DNA of 64,000 nucleotides from the NCBI RefSeq assembly GCF_014650875.1, contig NZ_BMVU01000009.1:114830-178829 (forward strand). The letters run 5' to 3'. Origin of the DNA: Streptomyces minutiscleroticus (lineage in GTDB: Bacteria; Actinomycetota; Actinomycetes; Streptomycetales; Streptomycetaceae). Made by a program: the position numbers and the translations under genes. Positions 34,253 to 43,582 of this stretch are shown one piece after another. The notes beneath the pieces are model-generated. The model ran no database searches. It was not told where the DNA came from and saw nothing but the letters and a program-made list of their open reading frames with translations. Positions within the stretch are counted from its first letter, which is position 1. Each line of letters opens with the position of its first letter.

Positions 34253-34624
34253 ATGCCCGAGGGAAAGACTCAGACACACGCGCCCGAGCACGACGCGCTG
34301 CCGCTGCCGGACTACGACCACCTTCCGCTGGGCAGCCTCCAGCACCGGGTCCGCACGCTCGACGAGGCGGGGTTGCGGGACGTGCTCGCCTACGAGGAGG
34401 CGCACGGGCACAGGCTTCCCGTCCTGCAGGTGCTGCGCGGCCGGCTCCAGGAGCTGAGCGAGGGCGCGGAACCGTCCGAGGGCTCGCCCCTCGCGCCCGC
34501 CCCCGAGCACGCTCCTCCGGCCGACGCCGGGTCCCAGGTCTCGCCCGACACCTCGGGCCCGGCGATGAACCCGCCGTCCCACGGCACCCCCGAGAACCCG
34601 GCGCAGCCCCGTCCCACGGGCTGA
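34253..34624 (+). CDS. small conserved hypothetical protein (DUF8129-like)
   Basis: A 123-residue protein with a short conserved core LPLPDYDHLPLGSLQHRVRT and YEEAHGHRLPVLQVLRGRLQ (residues about 14-65), then a disordered Pro/Ala-rich tail. The core pattern (LP-x-YD-x-L, then a helix with YE..H..R) occurs in many Streptomyces small stress-associated proteins. ATG 34253 has GAAAGGA upstream. Function unknown. Confidence 0.75.
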   Translation: MPEGKTQTHAPEHDALPLPDYDHLPLGSLQHRVRTLDEAGLRDVLAYEEAHGHRLPVLQVLRGRLQELSEGAEPSEGSPLAPAPEHAPPADAGSQVSPDTSGPAMNPPSHGTPENPAQPRPTG

Positions 34625-34775
34625 CACAGGGCGAGCCCCCGTGGCCGGCCGCGCGTGCGGACCACGCCTCCGCCGTGGCGCACGGGAGGGGGCGGAGCGG
34701 CCCGGGGAACCGGCAGATTGCGAGCCGCTCGCCGTGGTGACACGGCGAGGGAAGGAAGAAGGGAGCGGGACAGCC

Positions 34776-35180
34776 ATGGAGCGTGGCAGTAATCCGGTGA
34801 GCCGTCGCAAGGACGACGAGATGAAGCACGAGCTGCAGGGACACCTGAGGTCCGGGCAGCACACGCACGTCGAGGAGGCCGTCGACCCGGAGCCGGAGGC
34901 GGACGACGACATCCGTCTGACCAGGAGTGGACCCGTGCCGCCGCCCGGACCGGAGCGGGAGCGCGCCCAGCGGCAGGCCGAGGACCAGGAACTGCACCTG
35001 GAGATGGCCCGTCACCTGGACCGCACCGTGTACCCCGCCGACCGGGGCACCCTCCTGCGCGCCCTGGAGGAACGGCAGGCGCCCGACCCCCTGGTGCAGG
35101 CGGCACGGGACCTTCCGGAGAAGGGCACCTACCACAACGCGCACGAGATCGTCTCCGCGCTGCGGCACCGGTCCTCCTGA
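34776..35180 (+). CDS. DUF2795 domain-containing protein
   Basis: A 134-residue charged protein. The DUF2795 core is at residues about 70-125: MARHLDRTVYPADRGTLLRA and ARDLPEKGTYHNAHEIVSAL. Common in Streptomyces osmotic and general-stress gene sets; function unknown. ATG 34776 is preceded by GGGAGCGGGA. Terminator at 35263. Confidence 0.85.
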   Translation: MERGSNPVSRRKDDEMKHELQGHLRSGQHTHVEEAVDPEPEADDDIRLTRSGPVPPPGPERERAQRQAEDQELHLEMARHLDRTVYPADRGTLLRALEERQAPDPLVQAARDLPEKGTYHNAHEIVSALRHRSS

Positions 35181-35262
35181 CCAGCAGGACGGCGGACGGC
35201 GAACGGCGGACCACCCGGACGGAGGGCGGGGTCCGGCCGACGGGGTCTGAAAGGCCCCGGCA

Positions 35263-35305
35263 CGCTCCCCGGTTCCGGCACACCCGTGCCCGGAGCCGGG
35301 GAGCG
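35263..35305 (+). terminator. terminator hairpin, 16-bp stem
   Basis: Arms 35263-35278 and 35290-35305 pair with one G-T wobble; 11-base loop. It separates the DUF2795 gene from the kinase gene. Confidence 0.75.
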
Positions 35306-35398
35306 CGGCGTGTGAGCACCCGCCGCACCGGACGGCCCGCGGCGGGCGGCAAGCGCACGCCGGGGATGGTGCGGCTCGTTCGGGGAACGCGAATGTCT

Positions 35399-35423
35399 GA
35401 TTCCGGATTACCGATCCGGAATC
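35399..35423. promoter_or_regulatory. inverted repeat, candidate operator before the kinase gene
   Basis: GATTCCGGAT (35399-35408) and ATCCGGAATC (35414-35423) are perfect 10-base arms with a 5-base spacer, ending 29 bases before ATG 35453. It is A/T-richer than its surroundings, as operators often are here. Confidence 0.45.
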
Positions 35424-35452
35424 GGACGCCGTCTCCGTCGTGAGGGAAGCGC

Positions 35453-37060
35453 ATGCCGGTACACCCGTGGTCCGCGGAGTCGGGCCCCCGTCTCCGCAAC
35501 GAGGTGCTGGCGGGCCGGTACCGGCTGGACGCCCTGCTCGGGCGGGGCGGCGCCGCCGACGTCCACGAGGGATTCGACCTCCGGCTCGAACGACCGGTGG
35601 CGGTGAAGGTGTTCCGGACGGCCGGCGAGGCACGGCCGGAGGAGGAGCGCTTCAGCGAAGAGGCGTTCCTGCAGGCCCGTCTGCAGCACCCCGGGCTCGT
35701 CACCGTCTACGACTCCGGGCGGGAGGAGGGAACCCCCTTCCTGGTCATGGAACTCATCAAGGGCCCGACGTTGCGCGCGCGCATATCCGGGGAGGGCGGG
35801 GGCGCCCTCAGCCCCGCCGAAGTGGGCGTCCTCGGCGCGGCCCTGGCACGCGCCCTCGCCCACGTGCACGCCGCCGGGGTGGTGCACTGCGACGTCAAGC
35901 CGTCCAACATCCTCATCGACGAGACGGGCGCCCCGCACCTGGCCGACTTCGGCATAGCGCGCCCGGCCGACGACACCGTGCGCACCGCCCCCGGAGTGCT
36001 GACCGGCACCGCCGCCTATCTGGCCCCCGAGCAGGTCATGGGCCGGGAGGTCGGGCCCGCCGCGGACGTCTACGCCCTCGGCCTGACCCTGCTGGAGTGC
36101 CTCAAGGGGGAGTTGGAGTACGCCGGCGCCCCGCTGGAGGCGGCGATCGCACGCCTGCACCGCCCTCCGGTCGTCCCCGCGTTCCTCGACGGCGGCCCGG
36201 CCCGTCTGCTGACGGCCATGACCGCGCAGGACGAGCGCGAACGCCCCGACGCCCGTACGTGCGCCGAGGCGCTGGCGGCCATGAGCGAGGAGGGAGCCCT
36301 CGGCGGGCTCCCGGCCGGGGCGTCCGGCGCCCACCCGGCGGGAGGCGCCCCTGCTCCGGTGTTCCCCGTGCACTCAGGCTCCTTCGGTCCCTCTGGCGCT
36401 TCCGGCGTCTCCCGGCCCTCCGGTCCTTCCGGCGTTTCCGGCGTTCCTGGGCCCTCCGTTTCCTCCGGCGTCTTCGCCCCGGTGGGCACCGCGGCCGCCG
36501 CGTACGAGGCCCCCGCCGTCCGCCGCCGCGACCGGCGCACCCTGGTGACGGTCGGCGCCGCGCTCACCACCCTGCTCGGCGTCGCCCTGACCGGCTCGAT
36601 CGGCGGCCTGCCCGGCCACGGCACCGACGCGGCCCCGGGCGCGGTCGCCGGACACGAGCCGGCCGGCCCGGCCGCCGAGCCGTCGGGCACCCCCTCGGCG
36701 CCGTCGGACGCGGAGGCGCGACCGGGCCCCGGGGCACCGCTCCCGCAGGACCCCCAGGACCCCCAGGACCCGCGGGACTCCCCCGTCCCGCAGGAGCGCA
36801 CCCTCTCCTCCGTACGCGGCGTCTCCTCGGTCCCGTCCGCCTCGGCCCGGGAGGGCGACGCGGCGCGCGACCGCGTCGCGGCGGCCTCCGCGCGGACCGG
36901 ACCGGAGCCGCGCGTCGGGCCCGGGAAGCACGAGGCGCCGACGAGGACGGAGAAGTCCGAGCAGCTCGTCGGGTTCGAGAAGCCCGTGGAGCGCGGCAAG
37001 CCCGAGGAGCCCGGGACGCGGGGCGCGCACGAACCGGGGAAACCGGAGGAGCGGGGATGA
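35453..37060 (+). CDS. membrane Ser/Thr protein kinase (PASTA-less)
   Basis: A 535-residue Hanks-type kinase. The kinase domain spans about residues 21-285: GRGGAADVHEG loop (30-40), Lys52 (VAVKVF), catalytic HCDVKPSN (145-152), DFG 165-167, APE 191-193. The Arg of HRD is Cys146, so it is a non-RD kinase. A Ser/Pro/Gly linker, one membrane helix (about 363-383, LVTVGAALTTLLGVALTGSI) and a low-complexity external tail follow. No PASTA or other sensor domain is seen. ATG chosen for the GAGGGAAGC just upstream. Confidence 0.88.
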   Translation: MPVHPWSAESGPRLRNEVLAGRYRLDALLGRGGAADVHEGFDLRLERPVAVKVFRTAGEARPEEERFSEEAFLQARLQHPGLVTVYDSGREEGTPFLVMELIKGPTLRARISGEGGGALSPAEVGVLGAALARALAHVHAAGVVHCDVKPSNILIDETGAPHLADFGIARPADDTVRTAPGVLTGTAAYLAPEQVMGREVGPAADVYALGLTLLECLKGELEYAGAPLEAAIARLHRPPVVPAFLDGGPARLLTAMTAQDERERPDARTCAEALAAMSEEGALGGLPAGASGAHPAGGAPAPVFPVHSGSFGPSGASGVSRPSGPSGVSGVPGPSVSSGVFAPVGTAAAAYEAPAVRRRDRRTLVTVGAALTTLLGVALTGSIGGLPGHGTDAAPGAVAGHEPAGPAAEPSGTPSAPSDAEARPGPGAPLPQDPQDPQDPRDSPVPQERTLSSVRGVSSVPSASAREGDAARDRVAAASARTGPEPRVGPGKHEAPTRTEKSEQLVGFEKPVERGKPEEPGTRGAHEPGKPEERG

Positions 37061-37142
37061 GCGCGCGCTGAGCGACGGCCGCCGGCGCCGGCCGGGTACG
37101 CGCCGCGCAGCGGCGGACGGACGGGCCGGGCTCCGGCGCGCC

Positions 37143-38009
37143 TCACCCGCCGACGCGGCCGGTCACCCCGCCGTACGTCCCCGGCACCGCCGCCGCCAGT
37201 TCCTCCGCCGTGCGCGGTCCCGGCGCCGTGTCCGCCAGCAGCCCCTGCGCGCGCAGCAGACGGGCCGCCGCGACGCCCCACGGCAGCCGCAGTCCCGCCT
37301 CCCGGAGCAGCTCCGCGCGGGTCAGCAGGACGGGGGCCGGGCCCGTGCGGGGGCCGGACGGGGTCAGCACCGCCGCGTCGTCCGCCCAGCGCAGGGCCAG
37401 GTCCACGTCGTGGGTGGCCATGACCACCGTCGTGCCACCGGCGCGGAGCGCGTCGAGGGTGGTGAGCAGGCGCTCCTGGCCGTCCGGGTCGAGACCCGCC
37501 GTCGGCTCGTCGAGGATCAGGACGCGGGGCCGCATCGCCACCGCGCCCGCGATCGCCGTGCGCTTGCGCTGCCCGTAGGAGAGCAGGTGGGTGGGGCGGT
37601 CGGCCAGCTCCGCGATGTCCAGGGCGGTCAGGGCCTCGTCGACGCGGGAGCGCACCTCCGCGTCCGGCAGGCCCAGGTTGAGCGGGCCGAACGACACGTC
37701 CTGGGCCACCGAGGCGGCGAAGAGCTGGTCGTCCGGGTCCTGGACCACCAGCTGCACCGTCGTCCGCAGGCGGGTCAGGCCCCTCCTGTCGTACGTCACC
37801 GGCCGGCCCTCGACGGACAATCGCCCCGTGCGCGGCCGGAGGCCGCCGCTGAGCAGGCGCATCAGGGTGGTCTTGCCGCTGCCGTTGCGGCCGAGGAGCG
37901 CGAGCGCGCGTCCCTCGCGCACCTCGAGGTCGAGGCCGTCGAGCACGGCCGGGCCGTCCTCGTACGCGAACGACGCGCCCCGCAGGGCGACGAGGGCGGG
38001 CTCGCTCAT
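37143..38009 (-). CDS. cbiO: cobalt ECF/ABC transporter ATPase CbiO
   Basis: A 288-residue ABC ATPase: Walker A GRNGSGKTT (residues 39-47), Q-loop VVQDPDDQLF, signature LLSYGQRKR, Walker B RVLILDEPTAGLD and ATHDVDLA. It is the last gene of the cbiMNQO transcript, 12 bases after cbiQ, and energises cobalt uptake for cobalamin synthesis. Confidence 0.92.
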   Translation of the reverse strand: MSEPALVALRGASFAYEDGPAVLDGLDLEVREGRALALLGRNGSGKTTLMRLLSGGLRPRTGRLSVEGRPVTYDRRGLTRLRTTVQLVVQDPDDQLFAASVAQDVSFGPLNLGLPDAEVRSRVDEALTALDIAELADRPTHLLSYGQRKRTAIAGAVAMRPRVLILDEPTAGLDPDGQERLLTTLDALRAGGTTVVMATHDVDLALRWADDAAVLTPSGPRTGPAPVLLTRAELLREAGLRLPWGVAAARLLRAQGLLADTAPGPRTAEELAAAVPGTYGGVTGRVGG

Positions 38010-38021
38010 GTCGGCGGCCTT

Positions 38022-38780
38022 TCAGAACGAGTCGGGTACGAACGAACGCAGTGCGAAGGTGAGCGCGGCCACGGCCGCCAGCAGGGCGGCGCTCGCGGCC
38101 GTGAAGCGGACGGACGGCCGGGCCTGCGGGACCAGGACGCGCAGGGTGCCGTCGTAGCCGCGCCCCGCGAGGCCCGCCTGCAGCCGCGCCGCCCGGTCGA
38201 AGGCCCGGACGAACGCCGTCGCGCCGAGCCCGGCGAGCGAGCGCCACTCGGCCGCCCGGCTGCCGTGCCCGAGCCGGGCCGCCTGCGCCTCCCGGACGCG
38301 GCGCACCGAGTCCAGAAGCAGGAAGCTCATGCGGTACGTCACCAGCGCGACGTCCACGACGGCCGCCGGCACGCCCGCCCGCACCAGGCGCGGCAGGAGG
38401 TCGGACATCGGGGTGGTGAAGGCGAACAGGAGGACGCCCAGGGAGGCCGCCGAGGTGCGGAGGAGGAGCTCCCCGGCGCGGGCCGGGCCGTCGGCGGCCA
38501 GGGACACGAAGCCCCCCGGGCCGCCCACCTGGACGAGCAGGGTGAGCGCTCCCGTCGCGCAGAAGCCCAGCGGCACCCGGTACGCGCGCCACAGCCGGCG
38601 CCCGGGCACGCCCGCCGGCCCGAGCAGCACGGCCAGCGCGGTCAGCAGGACGAGCGCAGCTCCCGGCCAGGGCGGCAGCGAGATCGCGAGCACGGTGAGC
38701 CCCAGGCCGAGGACGGCCTTGTCCACGGGGTGGCGGCGGCGCCAGCGACTGCTGTGCGCCGCCGCGTCGATCGGCAGCAC
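38022..38780 (-). CDS. cbiQ: cobalt ECF transporter T component CbiQ
   Basis: A 252-residue membrane protein with about five hydrophobic segments, opening MLPIDAAAHSSRWRRRHPVD, typical of CbiQ. The coupling helices with Ala-Arg-Gly motifs are seen in AQAARLGHGSRAAEW and LQAGLAGRGYDG. Lies 6 bases after cbiN. Confidence 0.9.
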   Translation of the reverse strand: MLPIDAAAHSSRWRRRHPVDKAVLGLGLTVLAISLPPWPGAALVLLTALAVLLGPAGVPGRRLWRAYRVPLGFCATGALTLLVQVGGPGGFVSLAADGPARAGELLLRTSAASLGVLLFAFTTPMSDLLPRLVRAGVPAAVVDVALVTYRMSFLLLDSVRRVREAQAARLGHGSRAAEWRSLAGLGATAFVRAFDRAARLQAGLAGRGYDGTLRVLVPQARPSVRFTAASAALLAAVAALTFALRSFVPDSF

Positions 38781-38786
38781 GAGGGG

Positions 38787-39380
38787 TCAGACCCGCCCGT
38801 CGGCCTCGGTGCTGCCGGCGGCCTTCCGGTCACCGCCGGACGGCACGGCCTCCGTCCCCGGCCTTGTCCCCGGCCCCGTCTCCGCTTCCGGGGGGCTGTC
38901 CTGCCGTGCCGGCGCCCGCAGTTGGCCCTGGCGCCGCCCCCTGCGCAGACCGAAGTAGTACGCCAGCACGCCCGCGCCGACGGCCGCCTGCAGGGCGAAC
39001 AGCGCCGACTCGATCTCGCCGGACGGCGGCTCGTACAGGGGCGAGAACCACGGCTCGTAGTCGGGCTCGATCTCGGTGATCGCCGTCTCCGCCTGGGCGT
39101 CGGCGCCCGTGAACGGCTCCTCCTGGCCGTCGCCGAGACCGAGGGCCAGGGGGAGGACGGCGAGCGCGGCGACGGCTAGCAGCAGCAGGAGGTTGATCCT
39201 CGCGTTCCGGCTCAGCGTCTTCCGGCCGGCCGGGCCCCGGTCCGCCGGGTTCCCGCCCGTCGCGTTCCGGTCGGCCGGGCTCCGGTCCGCGGGGTTCTCG
39301 CTCACCGGGGTCCCGCTCGACGGATTCCGGCTCACCAGGTCCTGGCTCACCGGGTCCTGGCTCATCGGGCTCTGGCTCAT
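38787..39380 (-). CDS. cbiN: cobalt transporter subunit CbiN with long N-terminal extension
   Basis: A 197-residue protein. The CbiN core is at residues about 55-150: one TM ([20 protein letters not shown]), the external [20 protein letters not shown] and [20 protein letters not shown], then a second TM. CbiN is normally about 100-120 residues. Here some 53 residues of Ser/Asn/Pro/Asp repeats ([18 protein letters not shown]) precede it and a disordered tail follows. ATG 39380 overlaps the cbiM stop (ATGA). A shorter in-frame ATG lies 5 codons in (SQSPM), still leaving the extension. Confidence 0.85.
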   Translation of the reverse strand: MSQSPMSQDPVSQDLVSRNPSSGTPVSENPADRSPADRNATGGNPADRGPAGRKTLSRNARINLLLLLAVAALAVLPLALGLGDGQEEPFTGADAQAETAITEIEPDYEPWFSPLYEPPSGEIESALFALQAAVGAGVLAYYFGLRRGRRQGQLRAPARQDSPPEAETGPGTRPGTEAVPSGGDRKAAGSTEADGRV

Positions 39381-40096
39381 CGGGCCACCGCCTCGGTGCC
39401 GGTTCCGGCACCGGCACCGGTCCGTTCCTTCCGCCCGCTCAGCAGGACGCCGAGCCGGGTCAGCTCGCCCTTGCTCGACTGCACGAGCAGGCGCATCACC
39501 AGCACCGTGAGCAGGCCCTCGCTCACCGCCAGCGGGATCTGCGTGACGGCGAAGATGGAGCCGAACTTGCCCAGGGCGCCCAGGAAACCGCTGCTCGGGT
39601 CCGGGAAGGCGAGCGCCAGCTGCACGCTCGTCACGCAGTACGTCGACAGGTCGGCGACGAACGCGCCCGTGAACACCGCGGCCATCAGCGGCGCGTCGTA
39701 CCGCCGCAGCAGTCTGTACGCCCCGTACCCGGCCCACGGCCCGACGATCGCCATCGAGAAGACGTTGGCACCGAGCGTGGTCAGGCCGCCGTGCGCGAGC
39801 AGCAGCGCCTGGAACAGGAGGGTGATGGTGCCCAGGACCGCCATGACCGGCGGCCGGAAGAGGATGGCGCCCAGGCCCGTGCCGGTGGGGTGCGAGCAAC
39901 TCCCCGTGACGGACGGCAGCTTGAGGGCCGACAGGACGAACATGAAGGCTCCGGAGGCCCCCAGCAGCAGGGTGCTCTCCGGGTGCTCCCTGACCTCACG
40001 TGTCAGGGACCTCGCTCCGTGGACGACGAACGGCGCGGACGCTACGCCCCAGGCGATCGCGTGCGCCGGAGGCAGGAAACCCTCGGCTATGTGCAT
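39377..40096 (-). CDS. cbiM: cobalt transporter substrate-specific component CbiM
   Basis: A 239-residue membrane protein starting [16 protein letters not shown]; the N-terminal Met-His-Ile-x-E-G is the metal-binding signature of CbiM. About six TMs, with [20 protein letters not shown] (second His loop) and later [16 protein letters not shown]. First gene of cbiMNQO, behind a cobalamin riboswitch. Confidence 0.93.
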   Translation of the reverse strand: MHIAEGFLPPAHAIAWGVASAPFVVHGARSLTREVREHPESTLLLGASGAFMFVLSALKLPSVTGSCSHPTGTGLGAILFRPPVMAVLGTITLLFQALLLAHGGLTTLGANVFSMAIVGPWAGYGAYRLLRRYDAPLMAAVFTGAFVADLSTYCVTSVQLALAFPDPSSGFLGALGKFGSIFAVTQIPLAVSEGLLTVLVMRLLVQSSKGELTRLGVLLSGRKERTGAGAGTGTEAVAR

Positions 40097-40139
40097 GGCT
40101 CAGCAGACCCTCTCCAGCACCTCGTGGATGGTACGACGC

Positions 40140-40315
40140 GCCTTGGCCGGTCTCCTGGCTGACGGGTGTCACCGCCCGTGCTCCGCCTTCCCGGGTCCGT
40201 GGACCCAGTGGCTGCCCGCGAGGGCCGGAGCCGGACTTCCCGATCACAGTGGCGAGGGCCGCACCGGCATCACACCGGATTTCCCGTTCACCAAGGCTTG
40301 GTGACAGTAGTCCCC
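40140..40315 (-). promoter_or_regulatory. cobalamin riboswitch
   Basis: On the minus strand the leader carries the conserved parts in order: GGGAAATCCGGTGTGATGCC, then GCGGCCCTCGCCACTGTGA, a GGCAGCCACTGG strand, and the B12 box AGCCAGGAGACCGGCC at 40145-40160. It ends about 45 bases before the cbiM ATG, so adenosylcobalamin binding should switch off cobalt import. Confidence 0.95.
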
Positions 40316-40413
40316 ACCCGAGGGCGGGCACAACCGCGCGTGAGCGGGCGGCCGGCGGCGTCCGCCTCCTTCCCGCTCCCTCCCGGTCCACGGCCGTGTC
40401 CGGCGTGCCCGGT

Positions 40414-40437
40414 GTCCCGTCCCCTCATGGACGGGAC
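40414..40437 (-). terminator. hairpin after the MarR remnant
   Basis: Perfect 9-bp stem GTCCCGTCC/GGACGGGAC with a 6-base loop, just beyond the MarR stop codon. Confidence 0.5.
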
Positions 40438-40450
40438 CGGAGCCGGCCGG

Positions 40451-40759
40451 TCACGGGCGGGGCCAGGGCCGGCCGCCCAGGCGCTCGATGTCGGTGCTGA
40501 AGCGTCGCAGGCAGGCGGCGAAGCCGGCGATGTCCTCGTCCGACCAGTCCGCCATGACGCGGTCCAGGGACTCGACGGTGCGCTCGCGCTCCTCGTCCAG
40601 CATGCGGGCGCCCTTGTCGGTGAGGCGGAACTTGCGGGCCGTGCCGCCGTCGGGGTCCGGGACGCGCTCGACGAGACCGGCCCGCATCGCCGAGGCGGTC
40701 TGACGGTTGAGCGTGGAGGCGCCGAGGCCGAAGGCGTCGCTCAGCTCGCCGAGCGACAT
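40451..40759 (-). pseudogene. MarR family regulator, N-terminus deleted
   Basis: The 102 codons encode the recognition half of a MarR winged helix (MSLGELSDAFGLGASTLNRQ then a GLVERVPDPDGGTARKFRLT wing) and the C-terminal dimer helices. About 40-45 residues of N-terminal dimerisation helices are missing and the coding sequence runs straight into the truncated MFS gene. A short product might be made from ATG 40759, but family length is about 145-150, so it is probably non-functional. Confidence 0.7.
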
Positions 40760-41610
40760 GGGCCCCTGGACAACTGCCGCAGATCCTGCACACCACGCCC
40801 TCGAACTCCGCGTGGGTGATCACGGTCACCCTGCTCGTGGCCGCCGTCTGCGTACCGGTCACCGGACGCCTGGGCGACCTGCTGGGCAAGCGCCGGATGC
40901 TGCTCGCGTGCGCCGTCCCGCTGATCGCGGGGTCCGTGGTGTGCGCGGTCGCGACCTCCGTCGTCCCGATGATCGTCGGGCGCGGTCTGCAGGGCATGGG
41001 CATGGGCATGGTGCCGCTGGGCATCGCCCTGCTGCGCGACGTGGTGCCCGCCGAGCGGCTCAGCGGCTCGATCGCCCTGGTCGGCGCCTCCATGGGCATC
41101 GGCGGCGGTCTCGGCCTGCCGATCGCCTCGGGGGTCGCCCAGTACGTGAGCTGGCGCGTCCTCTTCTGGGGCTCCGCCGTCCTGGCGGTGATCATCGCGG
41201 CGCTGATCCGGTTCCTGATCCCGGACGTGCCCGCGAGCGCCAAGGGCCAGCGCTTCGACGCGCTCGGCGCCCTCGGCCTCGCCTACGGCGCGATGCCCGC
41301 CCTCATCATGAGGGCGGTCCCGCTCGGCGAGACCGCCGCCGCCAACGGCTTCAACACCCTCATGCGCTCGCTCGGCACCTCCGTCGGCGCCGCCGTGATC
41401 GGCGTGGTCCTGGCCCAGATGACCACCACCATGGGCGGCTTCACCTCCGCCTCCGAGGACGGCTTCCGCACCGCGCTGGTCATCGGCGGCGGTGTGGCCC
41501 TGGTCTCCGCGCTGATCGCGTCGGTCATCCCGGCCGCCCGCACCACCGCGGCCGACGGCGGGGCGGACGACACCGCCCGCGCGCCGGAACAGGCCGCCGT
41601 CGAGGCCTGA
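40760..41610 (+). pseudogene. DHA2-type MFS drug transporter, truncated and internally deleted
   Basis: Translation from about 40770 gives LPQILHTTPSNSAWVITVTL, which in intact relatives follows TM1; the start and TM1 are gone. TM2-TM6 follow to RFDALGALGLA, then the frame jumps directly to YGAMPALIMRAVPLGETAAA, the region before TM13. About 150-200 residues are missing between two GLA copies near 41280. An in-frame GTG at 40816 could start a 264-residue protein, about half the family length and missing most of the second half. Confidence 0.75.
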
Positions 41611-41763
41611 TCCGCACCGGGAGGAGCGGTACGGCTCCGCCCGCCCCGGGGTGGGCGGAGCCATGGCGCGTCGTGGCGGACGTGGTGATTCCGCTCGTGT
41701 GCGCCCAGGACGGTCCCGCCGGAACGCCCGGACGGAGCGTGAAGACCGTTGTACGCTCCGCCG

Positions 41764-42352
41764 ATGACGCCCACGACACCGGCGACCGGACCCACGCCCG
41801 ACGACGCGTGCCTCGCGCTCACCCGCACGCTGCGCCGCAGGGGCACCCTCGTGCTCTGCGTGTTCGCCCTGGTGTGGGCCTTCGCGGCGGCGTCGGGAAC
41901 GGGGTCGGCCACGGACGTCGTCCCCTTGGCGACGGAGGCCGCGGCCGTCCTCGTCACGGCGGGGACGGTATACCTGGGGTATCGAAAGGGGTGCCGCTCC
42001 CTCGCCCCGCGTGGTGAGCCCGCCGCCGAACTGGGCGCGCGGCGTGGGCATCGTCAACACCGTCGAACTCGTGGCCGTCCTCGCGGTGATCGCGGCGTCC
42101 AACGCCTCGGGGCACCCCTCCCTCATCCCCGTCGGCGTCGCCCTGGTCGTGGGCCTGCACTTCTTCCCGCTGGCGCGGCTGTACGACCAGAGGCAGTACC
42201 GCTGGACGGCGGCCCTGCTGACCGCCGTCGCGGTCGTCGGCCTCGTGCTCGTCGCCGCCGGCCTGAGCGCCGAGGGCGTCCGGGGGGTGGTCGGCCTGGC
42301 CTGCGCGGTGGTGCTCTGGGGCACCGCCTGTCACCTGGCCGTACGGGGTTAG
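41764..42352 (+). pseudogene. small membrane protein with a frameshift
   Basis: The first frame from ATG 41764 gives MTPTTPATGPTPDDACLALT and two hydrophobic segments up to TVYLGYRKG. The conserved continuation VSPPPNWARGVGIVNTVEL, FFPLARLYDQRQYRW and CHLAVRG lies in another frame ending at 42352. The shift is at the GGGG run 41988-41991, a one-base change. The intact product would be about 195 residues with four or five TMs. TACGCT lies 6 bases before the ATG. A sequencing error in the run is possible. Confidence 0.65.
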
Positions 42353-42476
42353 CGCACCGCAGCCGTACGCACCTGCGTGCCCGTTCGTACCTCCTTCCTC
42401 CCGCGCATCTGCCGTCCCATCGGGGTACTCGACGCGACGGAACACCCCGGAACAGCTCAGAGCGGGAGGAAACGCC

Positions 42477-43511
42477 ATGCGAGCGACCTTGATCTACGGT
42501 GCCGGCGACGTGCGGGTGGAGGAGGTGCCCGATCCGCGGATCCAGGAGCCCACGGACGCGGTCGTCCGCGTGCTGCGCTCCTGCGTCTGCGGCAGCGACC
42601 TGTGGCCCTACGCCTCCAAGGAGCCCTCCGAGCGGGGCGCCCGCATCGGCCACGAGTTCCTCGGCGTCGTCGAGGAGACCGGTTCGGAGGTGTCCGGGCT
42701 GCGGGCCGGCGACGTCGTCGTGGCGCCCTTCGTCTGGTCCGACAACACCTGCGACTTCTGCCGTGAGGGCCTGCAGACCTCCTGCCGGCACGGCGGCATG
42801 TGGGGCGGGGACGCCCTCGACGGCGGCCAGGGCGAGGCCGTCCGCGTGCCGCAGGCCACGGGCACCCTGGTGAAGCTGCCCGTCGGCGAGGACTCCGAGC
42901 CGCTGCCGTCGCTGCTCACCCTGTCCGACGTCTTCCCCACCGGGCACCACTGCGCGGTCACGGCCGGGGTCGGGCCCGGCACGACCGTGACGGTCATCGG
43001 GGACGGCGCGGTCGGCCTGTCCGCGGTGCTGTCCGCCAAGCGTCTGGGCGCGGAGCGGATCATCCTCATGGGGCGGCACAAGGAGCGCACGGACCTGGGG
43101 CGCGACTTCGGCGCCACCGAGGTGGTCGCCGAGCGCGGCGAGGAGGGCGTCGCGAAGGTCCACGAGCTGACCGGCGGCGACGGCACCCACGCGGTGCTGG
43201 AGTGCGTCGGCCTGTCCCAGGCGATGGAGACCGCCCTGGAGATCGTCCGGGACGGCGGCACGGTCAGCCGGGTCGGCGCCCCGCAGTACGGGCAGGTGCC
43301 GATGGGCGGCTCGACGTTCATGCGCAACATCACCCTGACCGGCGGCGTGGCCCCGGCCCGCGCCTACATCGAGGAGCTGCTGCCCGACGTGCTGGAGGGC
43401 AGGGTCGAGCCCGGCCGGGTCTTCGACCGCACCGTCGGCCTGGACGAGGTCCCGGACGGCTACCGCGCCATGGCCGACCGCGAGGCCCTGAAGGTCCTCA
43501 TCGTGCCGTGA
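42477..43511 (+). CDS. zinc-dependent alcohol dehydrogenase (MDR family)
   Basis: A 344-residue medium-chain dehydrogenase. Catalytic zinc ligands: Cys in RSCVCGSDLW, GHEFLGVVEETG (His-Glu); structural-zinc-like cysteines in DNTCDFCREGLQTSCRHG. The NAD(P) Rossmann motif is GDGAVGLSAV. Resembles threonine/alcohol dehydrogenase-like proteins; substrate unknown. ATG 42477 has GGGAGGA upstream. Single-gene unit. Confidence 0.88.
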   Translation: MRATLIYGAGDVRVEEVPDPRIQEPTDAVVRVLRSCVCGSDLWPYASKEPSERGARIGHEFLGVVEETGSEVSGLRAGDVVVAPFVWSDNTCDFCREGLQTSCRHGGMWGGDALDGGQGEAVRVPQATGTLVKLPVGEDSEPLPSLLTLSDVFPTGHHCAVTAGVGPGTTVTVIGDGAVGLSAVLSAKRLGAERIILMGRHKERTDLGRDFGATEVVAERGEEGVAKVHELTGGDGTHAVLECVGLSQAMETALEIVRDGGTVSRVGAPQYGQVPMGGSTFMRNITLTGGVAPARAYIEELLPDVLEGRVEPGRVFDRTVGLDEVPDGYRAMADREALKVLIVP

Positions 43512-43582
43512 TGCGTGCGGCCGGTGCGATGCGGGCGTGCGCGCCGGCTGCGGGACGCGTCTCCGCGAGCGCGCCGGCCCGC

